From contig JBAMJV010007683.1 of assembly GCA_037951105.1 (NCBI GenBank), positions 123,217 through 187,216 on the forward strand: DNA of 64,000 nucleotides, read 5' to 3'. Below, piece after piece: positions 25,901 to 40,900 of this stretch. The notes beneath the pieces are model-generated. The model had not been told where the DNA came from. It searched no databases and saw nothing but the letters and a program-made list of their open reading frames with translations. Source of the DNA: Echinarachnius parma. Taxonomy: Eukaryota; Echinodermata; Echinoidea; Clypeasteroida; Echinarachniidae. The translations under genes and the position numbers were made by a program. The first letter of the stretch is position 1, and the number at the start of each line of letters is the position of its first letter.

Positions 25901-28900
25901 TGGCTATTTGGTATGCATTTCTAAAAGGGGGAGGGTGTGGAGTTTGGGTTTGAGGTATGCAGCAAAATGCCGCAGAGGAGGTGAAAGAGAAAGACTTGCC
26001 TCAAGACAGTGGAAGACAGAGGAGGGAGAAAGAAGAAAGAGAAAGAAATTGGGGGAGAAGAAAGAGAAGAAAAAAAGGTTGTGAATTTGCATACGAGCTT
26101 CAATCTGGTGTGGTCTGCTGTAAGGCCCAGTGGTGTTCCATCCCTGCTCACTCAGTACACAACCAGATCTGATGGTGCATAAAGACTTTTGGGCTCCACC
26201 TAAGTTGGACTTGTCTTTTTTTCGGCCAAGATGTGAAGGCGGCGCCAGCTCCCTTCATCCATCGGTCTTCACACGGGCCATAGTGAAGGAAGTTGTCTAG
26301 TTGTTTCAAGATCATGCACCTTCAAATCATGGTCTTGACTTTGGACATGGAGCTTAGAAATACAATACCACTCCTTTCTGCTGCTTCTCTTTGGCGTGAT
26401 TTTGCATTTGAGGCTCTTCTGCGTCTGGTGGAATGGTGTGAATAAGTGAATGATGCCACCTTTAATGGATCAGGTAATTTACTTCCTTGATATTTGTACT
26501 TATCATGTCTATTATTGTTTTAGTTTTTGCTCGAGTGCGTGGATATTTTGTAACTACAAATTAATAGGAGAATTAGAAGACGAAAGAGTTTTAAAACTGG
26601 AAGTGAATGAGGGATGTCTCGGATATCCGGCCTTCTGTAAGTTCTGGGGTTTCAAGTTGAAAGCTGAATTTGGTAGTTTTCTACAACTACTAACACCTTT
26701 TACGGGCTTTGATTACATTTGAGAATTGCTACTTTTGTTTCTTTTCCTATTATCTTGAAATCTGCCGACTTGACAATGAGTGAACGAGAAGTTAAAAAGA
26801 CAAGCATGACAAGTGAAGAGATAAAAAGAGATAATTTAACCACAGTAAGCATCGAAACCTGTGATGTTTGTGAAAGTTCAATATTTTCCTGTTAGTGTAA
26901 TGTTACAGATGCCCAGATTTGCCTGATGTCTTGTTTTGTTGTGAAGTCTTTGCCTGTCATGAAGTTGAACATGTGTGTGAATAAATGTATTTGTCAATGC
27001 TACATCATTACGTCAATGCCATATGTTCTGAAATCATAAATCTGGTGTGTTTTAGTGGAGTGGGCGTGTGGGTGTGCCAGATGTAAATTTAACTGTTTAA
27101 ACTGAACTCTACTTCAGCAACTAACCAGCTGAAAAAAACATTCAATTTCAAATCGGGGTTGTTGACATTTTTACTATACGTGCAAATGTGTGGCAAATGC
27201 ATGGTCATTCTAAATACCTTGATTCCTATCAAGTTAAATGTGTTTAAATTATGGCTCTTGAGAGCTGAATAATATTGCAAAAATCTTAATATTCTATTCT
27301 CTCTGGTTCTGATCCATCTGCAACCAATATATCGATATATATCGATAGGAAAAAAGGGAACCTAAATATTATATTTTTAAGATTTAGAAATTAAAAGGTA
27401 AAGCACATGGTATTCACCATACATGTATTGTGTATATCACATACATCACATTTATTACGTCTTTTGGCAGTTTCCTTATTGTGGGGCATTCACTGTGTCC
27501 AATTACCCCTTGCAGACCAGATTTTAGCCCAAGCTTTGCTCTCAGAATACATGGGTTTTTTTGTCCTTGTGCATTGGTCATTCAAAGAGCTTCATTGATT
27601 GGCCCCCACATTAAAGGGATTTGCCGCCCTTTTTCACTACCACATGGGGCAATCTATGCACAATAACCTTCTACCCCTCCCTCCCTCACTCTTTTTCCTG
27701 GACATGGCACCTCGTGGTCAATTCTGCCCTTTTGCACACCGCACTCTAGCACACCCAGCTTATCCTGGCTGACCGATTATGTAATCACCACTATTCAAGG
27801 CTTCTCTGTGGCTGAAGGCTCTTGACCAATCACAGCAGGGCAATGGTCAGTGCATGTTGAGTGGTGACCAATGGCGGCTGGACATGTGTAGAGGGTATGG
27901 GGGGGGGGGGGTTGGTATTTTGGACATAGACATTACAGAGTGACCATTAGTGAGTGACCATGGGAGTTTTATGTTCATGAGGCTGACCATTATTATTTAT
28001 TCTCTCTCTGTATTCTTTGTATTTGCTGTAGTTTGATGGCATTTGTCATGGGACATTATACCATTTTCAAGCTTACATTACCGATGAAAATACCGATGAA
28101 AAAGACCGATGGAATTTCTTATGTAAACAACGGGGAACTCGCAACTTCCCCTCTGTCGCGTTCATAATGCAGGGGAATTTAATCGCCTTTTGCATTCACC
28201 GGCCGGAAGTGAAGAAATGTTGATAAAAAAGCCACTAGCCTATACTTTCAATAAATTTGTTAGTGATCCGTTTTAAATATTGTTCTGTTCATCATTTGGT
28301 TTTATAAATATATGCTTTATAATAAATATATTATTATAACGATGTTCATGAATTGAATTTTGTTTTACCTTTATATTCATGCAACATACAAGTAAAACGG
28401 GGCCCCTTGGTAGATCAGTTGTTTAACTGAAAGGGCAACCCTGTTGAAATAAAACGTTAATAAATAATAAATAAATGAATAAAACGAATCAATTTATACG
28501 TAAACAAAACGTCAACAAAAACACGTGCACGATACTCGAGGTTCGATTTACACGAGCTAGCTATGGCGCAGCATAATATTATCACATGCCGTGTTCCGAA
28601 AAAAGCGCGCGTTACACTGCTTTATAGCCGGAACAAGAACGACCTTTGACCATTTTCATCGGTATTTTTCACCCGAACCATTTCAAGCTGACCGTTTCAT
28701 CGGAGTGACACCGATAGAAAGAGAATTTCTCCTACTCTAAAGTAGGAGAATTTAATCGCCTATTTCTCTTCTTTTCATCGCCTATTCTATCGGCCTTTTC
28801 ACCTCTGTAGCATTCATGCTGGCCGTTTCATCGGATGCGTCCGGACGCATCCGATGAAAAAACCCTCAGCTTGAAAGCAACATTAGTCATTGGTCACTTG

Positions 28901-31900
28901 AACTCAAAATAGTCTCAATCCAGACCAATGCAGGAATTAATTTTTTATTTTAGAGGGCTACTTTTTTAAGTCTGAGGGATATCACCAAATATTTCACATA
29001 ATCTGATAATACCCTATTTAGGGGCTACTAGTACTGATTTCAGGGGGGCTTTTTTGAAAACTAGGGGGCAAAATTTCCCTCAGCCCCTGTATATTTCCTA
29101 CCCTGCAGGATCAAGACTCTTGTAAAAATACAAATATAAATAGTCTCAGATCAGACTTGTGTCACTTCACAGAATATAAAAGGAGTCAAAGGACTCGCTT
29201 TCCACGAAGTAAGTTCATTTTCATGTAGCCCCCATCACCCTCATTTCCAGAGAGTTTTGAGTTTTGACATTCTAAATTATGTAAAGGAGAAACGAATTTC
29301 ATAATCTTAATCATTTCCACCTTGTAATGTATGTTTTGAATGAAAAACCTATTCATCTATTTTTTAAATCAAAATTAATTTCAGCTTTTGGGTAAGAACA
29401 TGAATTATATTTTACTTGCATTAAAACACATCTTGACCAATGATTCGCCCCTAGTGGGCCCTAGCAGTGGCCCATGATTAGATTTAAACTTTGAAAAGAT
29501 AAGGACATTTGTTTCATCAATTTTATTTCTTTGAATTCAATTAGAATCTCACTTGAAATCTCACCGATTAATTCACATAACAAAGTTTGGTTTGTATTTC
29601 AAACTGATTAGGAAACAATGAATACATTATACACCATCCTATTATGTTGGGCATGCAAAATCTTTTTGACACACAAGAGAAGCTTTTCTTTGTGGTAAAA
29701 ATTACTTGGAACCAATGCAAAAAAGTCTGGTTAGAAAGGTTTTGGATGATACATCCATTTAATTTTTGGAATCTAAAGACAGTTTGTTTGTTGAATTGTT
29801 ATGGTTTGTTGTTGGAGAGGTCAGAGAGGTTTGTGCCTTGTGATCATTGTGAAATACCAGTGGTCAAATCTGGCTTTGAAACAGTGCTCAAAATGGTGTG
29901 ATTATTTTCATTTCGAGACAAATCCCTGCGGTGTTATGTGTGAGTGAGGGATTAAGTGGTCATTCATTGACCTTTCCCACTCATTCACAGCCCCCTAAAA
30001 AACTTGACCCTTGCCAATAATTTCTTTTTCAAACATTTTCTTGGAAATTGGGGTCAAAGTCTTGTGAAAAAATGTCCAGGGATGCTGGGAGGTTTTAACC
30101 ATGTAGGAAATTTGACTTAGCATACAACAAACTGAAATGTATGTTTGTAGTTGGTTCATTGCCAGCATAGCCATAGTAGGAATAGAGGTTAGTGGACTGA
30201 TTTAGGGATTTATATTGTTTTTGTTGTAGATTTCCATTTATTACTTAAAATTTGTAGTTTGTAGTTCAAATTGAACTAAAATTGTTGACATTGTTTAGTC
30301 TGTAAATTATTTTTATTCATTCAAATTGACATGTAAGTCATGAATGCTTGCAGGTTGGTTGGTCATTTAGTTTCTGCAATGTTACTGTTGGAGAGAAATA
30401 TAATTTATGGTGTGAAGTTGGTTGGACTCCACTATCAAACAAACTTGATATAAATTTACATTATTACAATCAAAGCATTCTCTTGGTCTTGGATGATAAG
30501 GAACTGCGATAGTTTCCAGGAAATTGCAACAGAAATGACAGAATAAGGTGATAAGTTGTGGAAATTGCTGTTTCCTTGTTTATTGCGCTCCTTCCCGGTT
30601 CCCTTTTTGGTTCTTTCCTCTGATGTAATTTCAACAATGACAATTTGTCATGTCCGTTATCTGTATGACCTTGCTTTATGTGACATACATGTAGCCAGAT
30701 CCTGTGTAAAGTCGTCTTACTTTTCTACTAGTCTTGTTTTACAGGAGTAATGTAGTGACCAGAAAAGAAAAAGTTAGTGCTACTCATAATTCCTTTTTGA
30801 GGATATAATACCACTCTTCCCTTGATGCAGATTGGATGACTAATAGTACAGTACAAAATATAAAATATTTTTGTGGGGGGGGGGGGGGGGGGGGGGTGGG
30901 GGGACTTGGGGCAGCGGTGCCTGGCCCCCAATATGACAGTAAAATCCCCTGTATTTGTCAGAAATTATGTTTAAAATGTTTAAGTATCGATCTGATGTAG
31001 GCATGCTTCAACACTTTGATAATCAGAAGTATTCCCCTTTATAAAGTAAATTCTACTTTACCCTGATGGTTAATCCTAATGGCTATGTCACTTTCACTTC
31101 TCATAGATAAAAGGAGTTTCTGGTACTATTGAGAGAAAGAAAGGAAATTCATCGATATCAATTGATGTCAGACTAAACCGCATTTGCTTGTGCATTGACA
31201 TAAATAGATGTCTACAACTTTCCCCATGTTGAGTGGAGTGTCTTTAGCCTTAACAATCAAATGAACCTTTGACTTTGTTGATAAAAGTATTTTGTAATTA
31301 GTTCCTGATCATTGTATAGTTCGTTTGGCACTTGGCAGCTTATCTTCCTGGAGCTCTTTGAGTTATAAGGAGTCACAATGGATGTGATTTCACACAGTAG
31401 GATTGTACCGTGTTGTAGGTGGCAGAATGTGCTTGTTGCAATTGGAATATAGCAAACTTAATCTTGAACTTGTTTGGGGAAAATGATACCGATATGCATC
31501 CAAGATTTATGAGGTACAGTGGGGGTAGTATGAACAAGTCACAAGACTACTTGAGTCTACTGTGTACGTATGTATGAAGGAAGTTGTTGCAGTATGAATA
31601 TTTGTTATGCTTTCTAGTGCTGTTGTGTGTGTGTGTTTTCTATTTCCTGGTATTTCCTGGTTTCTAAGTGGGGAGCTGATTTACAAACTTCTTACTTGTA
31701 TAGAGTGGAATTACTGGTACACCCGTACAATACATATGCATCTTTACGAGTTGATTGTTTTTTTGGTTCGATTGAAATTCCCGATTGTTTTTTTTTCTCC
31801 TTCAGAATCTGTAACTATTATTTGCTTCAAGACAGTACCAGTACTATTAAAAAATCTCATTCATTAAATGTGTGGCCAAACATAAAGGGTTGTAGTACAA

Positions 31901-34900
31901 TGTAATGTAGATAGGCATCGGTTTGTGAAAAGATACAAATCTTTGTAAATCAAACGGCTTTGAGCCTCTGATTCTTTCTTTCATGTTGGACTACACATTT
32001 GATCATTGTAGTAAAAGCCCCATGTACATCCTTCTAATACCCCCCCCCCCCCCCTCCCCGGCCCCAGGCCCCATCACAAGCATAGCCCTTGGTTCGCTAG
32101 TGTACCTCTGCCATTGAATGTGTATATGTTATGATACATGTATGCATGTTTGAAGCTGCCATTTAGAAGCATAATTTCTCAATATTATTCTTATATTTAT
32201 TTATTTTCAGGGATCACAGAACTCCGTCCGACCGGAGCGGCAGCCTTACAGACAGCAGTGGCAACGAGGATGACGACGATGACGACTCATTCACCGACGA
32301 CGAGGACATCGACGACGGAGACTACGCCGGGGTGGACGATGGCGGTGAAGACGCCTTCAACAACCTGGAGCTCCCCGAGGGGCGCATGAGGTTGCAGAGT
32401 CTGGGGAGGAAGGCACAGAAGGCTTTCATGGTCGCTAAGGAGATCAAGGACTCGGAGAAGGTGTTCGTCGACGTCCTGAAGCTGATGAACGTGGTGAGTA
32501 GCCATCTTTAAATGATGCTTGTTTTGGGCCATGTTGTCCACGAAATTTACTGAAGAGCCTTGTAAAAGTCTAGTGAGTAGTGACCATCTTCTCAAGTGAC
32601 CCTTTTAAGTTGGCCAGTTCTAAGACATTCTCCCTACAAACGTCACTCATTTTGACTATCGGATATTTCAAAGATAAGCACCAATGTCATGCAAACATAG
32701 AGTTCTTTCAGAACCTGCTTGCAATCAAATAGAATTCCAAGATTTTGTTGCTGTATATACAATATGAACATTTATATACTATATATTCTTGAGCTAATAT
32801 CAATCATTTGTGGACACGATCAACAAAGTACCACCTGACCAGATATTAGTCTTTCTCACGGGAAGATGTTCAATTATTGCAAGATATTCATCATTACTTA
32901 GAGACTAAATTGATTCTCTGCTTATTTATTTTGTACAGGACTTGCGGCAGGTCATCGAGAAGGGAAAGGGAGGCAAGCCCTTGATGGACAAGGTAGCCCT
33001 GGACCAGATCCTGGGCCACCTGCCTCACCTGCAGATGTTCAACGAGTGCCTGCTGACAGACCTGGAAACCAGGATCAGGAACTGGTGAGAATTGAGATAT
33101 GAATCTTATTTTACTTTTTAATCCATTTACTATGAGTTACTCTAATCCCCATGGACTAAATGCATGCATGGTCTTCCAGGTTCCAGTTGTGAAGGGCCAA
33201 ACATTCTTATTGATAAATTAAATAGGCAAGAAAGTTCATGATTTGTATGGAAGTCTTGCATCTAATGCACCTCCAAACCATGTCTCTTTTCTTTTGATTT
33301 TCACATTTACCCTCTTTGACATGATTTTTTATTTTTTATTATTAACGGAGAAAACAATTCAATAAGCAAATTTGCCCATGGCATTGAAGTTACCAAGTAC
33401 CACTGACTGAATGCTCTGTAATTTAATGGTTTTGCGAATCCATCTTTCATTTGTTCTTGCAGGTCGACCAATCCTAAGATTGCCGATATCTTCTTGACGA
33501 AGGGCCACTTCCTGAAGCTGTACTCCCAGTACATCCTGGACTTTGAGCGTATCACGGCCGCCCTCGACGAGGCATGCAACAAGACCCCTGCCTTCCTGCA
33601 AGTCGTGAGAGAATTTGAGGTGAATGAGAAATAAAATAACTTTCTTTTCTAACAGATATAAAGTACGATTCTTAAGCCAGAGGTCAACACTAGCACTTGC
33701 CCCAATTGCCTAGGTGGGGATGGTAGAAATTAATTTTGGGCAAATTACATTTTCATAAATAGTCTAGTTTGGTTGCCTAATTAAGCGACTTAGCCTTTCT
33801 GTTCAACTACAAGAGACACTATCAAGAAATTGCCGAGCAGATTAAGTCACAAATACCTTTTCTTTTGTTTCATGTTTATTGCTTTAGATAAATGCTGCAT
33901 ATATTATGGCCAGTTCATTTAATCTCAAGAATTATATCCAATCAATGTTCCTAAAAATGTATCCCTTTGTTTTGTTTTACAGTCGAGCGAGAGATGCAAG
34001 AATCTCGCGGTGAAGCACTACATGCTGAAACCAGTGCAGAGGATACCCCAATACAAGATGCTACTCACAGGTAAAAACACTGGTCTCAGATTTGATGCAA
34101 AGATAATAAATTGTATCTATATTTATTATGTGCACACATCTGTTCGTTGACACTCGTGGCACACGATTATCATTATTACTCCTGGGGATGTTTCACAAAG
34201 ATCCTAAGTTGAATTTAAATTTAATTTGGACTTAAAATTTATGGTTAGCCATTTGTAGCCTTGGAGTAAAAATGTATACAAAATCCGACTTTTCATAAAT
34301 TTTACATCTATAACATAACATCTCTTTGATAGAAAAATATTCATTATTTGAATCTGCATTTTATGCCTTTCAAAAGAACTTTAACAAATATTTGTCAAAG
34401 AAACTAACGGCTTTCCATAGTTTTTAAGTCTAACTTATAATAAGTTCAACTTGGGATCTTTGTGAAACACCCCCTGGTCATCTGGGCACATTTCAAACCT
34501 GCAGTTATTGTGCACCTTGTAAACTCCCTAGAGAACATTCTATAAAGGTCTCATGAACTAGGTGTATCTAAACATGGTGTATATTTTGTTCTTGTATGGT
34601 TTGATACAAGAACATTTTTGTTTTAATTTTGTATGGACCAAAGAAAAAATATTGTCTTTTAAAAAAATCAGAATTAGAAAACAGTTCATTTTGTTATACC
34701 CTCTCCTGAAAATTTTATTTGCATGAGACTAAATGGTTTTTTTGCAATTTTTGTTTACAACCATGTTCGATTGCATTTAATTTTCAGATTATCAAAAGCA
34801 GCTGGACCCCACCACGATTGAATACGAGAAAACCAAAGGTAAGCATTTCGCTGAATTTGGTCATCATGCTGCTTACTCTTTGTAGTTGAAATTTTGTATA

Positions 34901-37900
34901 CCCCTTTCTTGCTATTGAGCAAAGAAATATGGGGTTTCTCACACTAGAATTCATTCAAACATTATTAGAACAGAGAGTGAGGAAACGACGGTCGCTGAAA
35001 ATCATTTTTTTTTAAAGAGCTACATAAATTGTTTTCTTCCACGTCAAATAACTATCTAATGAAACCATAGATTGTAGGATTTGATCCTCGACAATTAATC
35101 GGTAAACGTGACGTGGCTGTTTATAAAAAATGATGTAGAAGATACCTCATAGGCTTCATGTTTACATAGCAAAAGGGGCTTCACTATCTGTTTAATATCC
35201 TCAGAGATGAGTTTTCAGGCCTGAAATTGTCGTCTGAGAAAGAGAAGGCCGCCAAGTCACTTTTTATACTTTTTTAGACGATAAAAGTTTGACTGTACTC
35301 TTCATTTGGTTTTGTTTTGCCACATTTAGAAGTTAACATGTTCTGTGCTTCTTTTCCATTTTCAGATGCCTTGGCCATTGTTAGCGAGGTTGCCAACCAT
35401 GCCAACGAGAGTATGAGACAAGGGGTGAGTGGTCAAATAACATTTTATAAAATAAGGTTTGCGATATATATTTACCTCAACTACTATGTAATGGTATGAG
35501 TATATTGGGCAGTTTATGTTGGTATGTATATGAAGTCATGAATTTGATAGTTATCTAGTAAATTATGAAAATTGTTAAGAACTATGTCAACATTTTTGGT
35601 ATAAGCAACATATGTTTAAACTGAGCAAGTTAGGAATCTTCTATAGCCAAAGGGGGGTTAGTAGTTATAAGATGGAGTCTCTCAAAAACTGATTTTAAAT
35701 ATGGGAACCATTTGTTTGATGTAATTTTTTCTTTTGCACTGGACTTGTTTTTATTGAAGATATTCATTGATTTCTGTTTTTATTTGTTTAGGATAACTTT
35801 GGCAAGCTGCTAGCCATTCAGCACAGCCTGATTGGGAGCCAGGAGATCGTCAAACCGGGAAGGGTGAGTGTTACTGTTGCTTCTCAAATCTTTTTATTTT
35901 ATATGTCCATTTCAAAGGATTTGAATCGCCTAGAGATGATGCTGTCTCGTACAAGGCGCTATGAAAATCATGCCATTGTTAATTTTCAAGCAATATTATG
36001 CATGACTTATATTTGTTGATGATTTATTAAAAACTATGCCATGGTGGTTTAATTACTCCAATGAGAGCTGGTTTACATTGTAAGCAACCATTAAAATTAT
36101 TGCTAACATTCTATAAATTATGATTAAACTACCTGTACATGTGCAAATATGTAACCATTAATATTATTTTTGAAAGTCGGTTAATTCACCTTGTAAAAGT
36201 CTTACAGAAGTAACAAAATAAATGTTACTTCCGCTGATTTTGACTTATTATTCTTTTCTTGAATTCCCAACAGAGATTTGTTAAGGAAGGCGAGCTGCAG
36301 AAGCTGTCAAGAAGGGTCCACCAGTTGAGGAAGTTCTTCCTGGTAAGAATTACTTGCATGATAATCAAATCATTTCTTGTGGATATTATTTGAATAAAGA
36401 CAGGATTATTACAACTATTTACAAGACCTATTGGCAATGAGTGTGTAGGTAGCGCCTAACGGTAACATCACTCATTACTTGGCTTTATTATAACAGTTTT
36501 ATACATAATAAATTATACTGATTCAATTTTAGACATTTCCTTTCGAAATCCTGAAATCCCCATAGATGTTGTACATAACACACTCGGTTCCTGTAAGCAA
36601 AAGGTTAAATTGAATTGTTTATTAAAAAGTGATTTCTACTACCGGTATGCTGTTTAAACTTTAAAACTTTGTAAGCGACAGTCAAATTAAACTTGTGGCA
36701 TTTATCATGATGTTCTTCCATTTTTTTATAATTTTCCTATCCAGTTGAGTGATATCCTTCTGCACACGACGCCACTGCCAACCGGGCAGTATAAACTCAA
36801 CAATGAGCTCTCCTTGGCAGGAATGAAGGTATGTATTAAAAGGACTTAGTAACATTGTCCAAATCCTCAAAATCCATATTTTACTAGGCCAAGGGCATAT
36901 CCAAGACCCAAAATACGATTGTCGGCTTACTGTTCAGCACATTCAACTTACAATGACAAAATTAAACCCCCCAAAACATGTATTTTATGTCTGCTCGTCC
37001 ATATACACTTTTCTATACAATTTTCTATAATCCTTCTGTAATATGAAGTGGTTAGCAGAACCGAGAGAAGGATCCATCAAATTAGTTGAGCCAGGATAAC
37101 TGTAATGTAGCCATTAAATTTGAAGTAAATACATAGTTATTTGTTTTGGTTTTATCTGGGGGTAAATCCCTTTTAATTCACTTTTGTTTCTGTTTTCTTG
37201 TAAATCTTCTAGGTAAACAAGTCGAACCAAGATGACTGCAATGAGATAAGCATCATAAGCATCCAGAGGTCCTTCACTCTTCTCGCTACGTGAGTCACCT
37301 AATCCTTTTCCCCTTTTTTTCCCCCAACAATTTTAATTTATTCATCAATTATGTAACTATTGTTGCAAAAACACACTTTGAAAACAAGAATTTAGAGCTT
37401 TTCAAGAATACTGTAGACGATGCAAAATAATGTATAATGATGCATTATGAATACATTGTTATGTTGACTAGCGTGCGACTTGATGTTAGGGTACACACTA
37501 CATGTATATCATGCAATAATGCTGGAAGCTATTAACAGTACATATGTGACCGGCTATAGCAAAACCCGGCACTTGTCGGTAATTCATGTTTTGAAGAAAT
37601 GGCAATTTTAAGTTTACACAATGTGTGTAAAAGACCTATGATTGAAAAATCAAAACTATCATATCTTGGCTAATTATTGACCAATTAGTTAGAACAAAGC
37701 ATCAAATGAAAGCTTGTGATGAGGCCTAATCATGGTGTGAAAATCTACATTTTGATTTTTAACGACAAGTGCCGGGTTTTGCTATAGCCGGTCACATATA
37801 TCTTGTGAATATTATTCTTTCACCCAATTTATAGCAGAGATTGATATTTAAATGTGTTGTATACTTAAAATGGAAGATATTGAATTCTTAACTTATTTCT

Positions 37901-40900
37901 CCTTATTTATCTGAAATGTTTTCCATACAGGACTAAAGAGGAGCAGGAGTCGTGGTACAATGCCCTCACCACGGCGATCAACGACTACGAGAGCAAGAAG
38001 AGCTCTTTCGAAGTTGGACATGGTCGACAGGAGGTGAGCATTTCCAAGAAACTATTGGGCAGGTGGTGAAAAAACAAACGGCCCTCCAAAATGCCCAAAA
38101 GGGCCCCAGTATTCGTGTTTAAATTGCATATAGAGTTCAATCTAAACAAATTTTCATGCAGATGTTCATTAAAATTGTTTCTGTGCTACTGGCTAAGGCA
38201 AGATTCGACACATGCCCGCCCGCTGGCCCATTAAAAATTGATGGCTGGCAAGTCAATTTCACTCATTTTCTAATCGAATCTGTAATATAGTCAACAGAAC
38301 ACAATGAATAACTTTATTAGTTCCAATTTATATTATTGAGACCTAAATAAGCAGGAAAGATTGTTATTTAACCAGATTCTGTGAGGGATGACGTTAACAT
38401 TTTATGAAAGGGGGATTTTAGCGAGAGAGCATACATACATACAAGTTCAAGTTAAGAGTAATTTGTGACGTCATCGATTCACGCTTCAGGACGATTCTCC
38501 ACTCTCAAGCCTTGCTGCATGTCGCATGGTGCGTTATTTCAGGCAGTATACTGGTAAGGGGGTGTTTCCTTGAATCTTATCGGTTGCTACCTGAAATTAA
38601 CGCAAAATGTGATGGAAACGGAATGGCACATCGACCTGGAGAAGCTCAGACCTAGTGTATGGATGGACACCTGAAGTCGCCAGTTCTTCAACTGCTTGTA
38701 GATGACATTGTGCTTGTCAAGGGGAGGCATAACTCGAAGATATGAACTATCGGGGCCCTGTACCAGAGCTTTACAGTTCGTCCTTAGATGGTTTTTGATG
38801 CAAAACATCACTGTATATCTCAATCAGCCACTTCAATTATGTGCACCAGAGAATTCACTTTAATAGTCAAGATATACAGTCAAACTTGTGTATACTGACC
38901 ACCTCAGGGATACAAGAGAAGTGGCCACTGTAGAAAGGTGACCTCTATAGACAAGCTCATTCATTCACTTTTTTCTTAGCAGGGTATCAGTTTGAATGGC
39001 CACCATAGGCAGGTTGGCTGTTATAAGACAGGGTGGGCGCTAAGACAGGTTTTACTCCATGTAATGTTCTAGGATACTTGCTTGAATACTGCTTCATAAA
39101 ATAACCCTAAACAAGTATACAGATGTACTTTCATTCTAATCATTATCGTTTCTATTTCTTTTCTAAGGGTGGAAATGGCGACACGTCGAGCCTGGGACGC
39201 AAGGCCCCACTCTGGATCCCCGACAGCCGCGTCACCATGTGCATGATCTGCACCAGCGAGTTCACCATCACGTGGCGGCGCCACCATTGTCGAGCCTGCG
39301 GGAAGGTGACGTGCGGGAACTGTTCGCGCAACAAGGCTCCCCTGGCGTACCTGGCGGACAAGGAGGCGCGAGTGTGCGACGACTGCTACGAGACACTGGT
39401 CTTGTGTAAGTAGTAATCCATCCTTTCGTTATTTGGAATTTTCCCATCATTTTTCATTCATTCAAAGTTGAGAATCGGGGAGTGTGTTTGTCATTCCTAA
39501 ATAGCTTTGCACAGTCATTGTATGGCGGAAGCTAGTAATGAGAACCTTGAATGAGACGACGGGAATTACTTGTAAGGAACAAAAATGCCTGGGACAAGCA
39601 AAATCTTTTGTAATAACATAATGCTAAGAAATTCTGTCAACTATTAAATTGCACATTAAAACTTGACAAACGAACAAAGTAGCAAACGGGTTGCAGTTCA
39701 TGGGTAGCATTGAATTCAAATACCATTAAATTAGGGGACAAATAAACCGAGCTGTCCCGAAATTTGGTAAAATCATGGCTGTGAGATGTTGATGATCATA
39801 TTCTATCTGTACCATTGTCTATTTGAATCAATATTTTGTTTATTTTTTTGTGCAGCTCAAATTTCGGAGGAGGTACCAGATGAGAATGAGGGCAAGGAGA
39901 GGACGAAGAAATCGAGCAAGACGAAGAGGAGGAAATCCAAGAGCCAACCGGTCAGACCCAGTGCATTGAAGGTGAGGAAGACTTGCTCTTAAACCCGTTC
40001 CCTTCGGGTATCTGAAATCCCCATAGACTTTGTACACAACCCACCTAGTTCCCGTAGTCAAGGGGTTAACCTGTTCCCTTCAAGTTTGTGAAATCCCCAT
40101 AGACTTTGTACACAACCCATCTGGTTCCCGTAGTCAAGGGGTTAATCATTAGATGGCCAAACTTGTCTACAAAAGACTACCCAAGGGGGCAGACCAGGGC
40201 CCCGTTGCAGAAAGAGATACAATCGATTGTAAGTTACGATTGATCGTAAGTCAGCAAATTTACGCGTTTCAACCAATCAGATTTGCGCATCTAGAACACG
40301 TGATCTGACTTACGATTAATTGCAACTTACAATCGATTGTATCTTTTTCTGCAACGGGGCCAAGGTGTTATAAGCCGTCATGGCTGGAGTAATGGCACAT
40401 TTTTGCCAGAGGGGGGGGGGGGGGGGGGGGGCACGGGGGTGGGGAATGAGGTCTTTTGCCCAAGAATCATTATTCCCCTCGGCAACCAACAAGAAAGAAA
40501 AAAAAACACTAGCTCCCCCCAAAATTGTTAAATTTATTCCGAATATGACTTGATGATTTTGCTTGAATTGGACATAAATTTTCCCCGAATTGGCATGGTT
40601 TTGCCCAAATATTGCCGTTTTCACAACTCCAGGGGGGGAGGGGGGAGGGGGGGGGGGGGAGTGTTGCGGTGTCGTTAAAATTATTACCAAACCAAATCCA
40701 GTGGGGGGGGGGGGGAAGCTAAAGATCAGAGAAATCAAACTTTTACAGTGGATTATAGTAATCGTGGCTACTTGCAAAGCACACATTCTAACTTTTCGAC
40801 AATTGAGATGGAGATGCATCAGCATTATTACCCTGGTCATTGGATACATACCAAAGTCAATGAGGACACCAAGAACACATTATACTACTCTGTGGACAAC

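Larger units (their letters stand above)
19907..32210 (+). other. 12.3-kb FGD intron
   Basis: GTAAGAA at the donor and TTATTTTCAG at the acceptor. It contains a 24-bp minisatellite, a large foldback of TTCGTTATTCCGAA units, two adjacent TTAA-flanked elements, short duplications, a CA microsatellite (25777-25870), several poly-G runs and a palindrome-rich element. No internal coding exon is supported. Confidence 0.8.
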
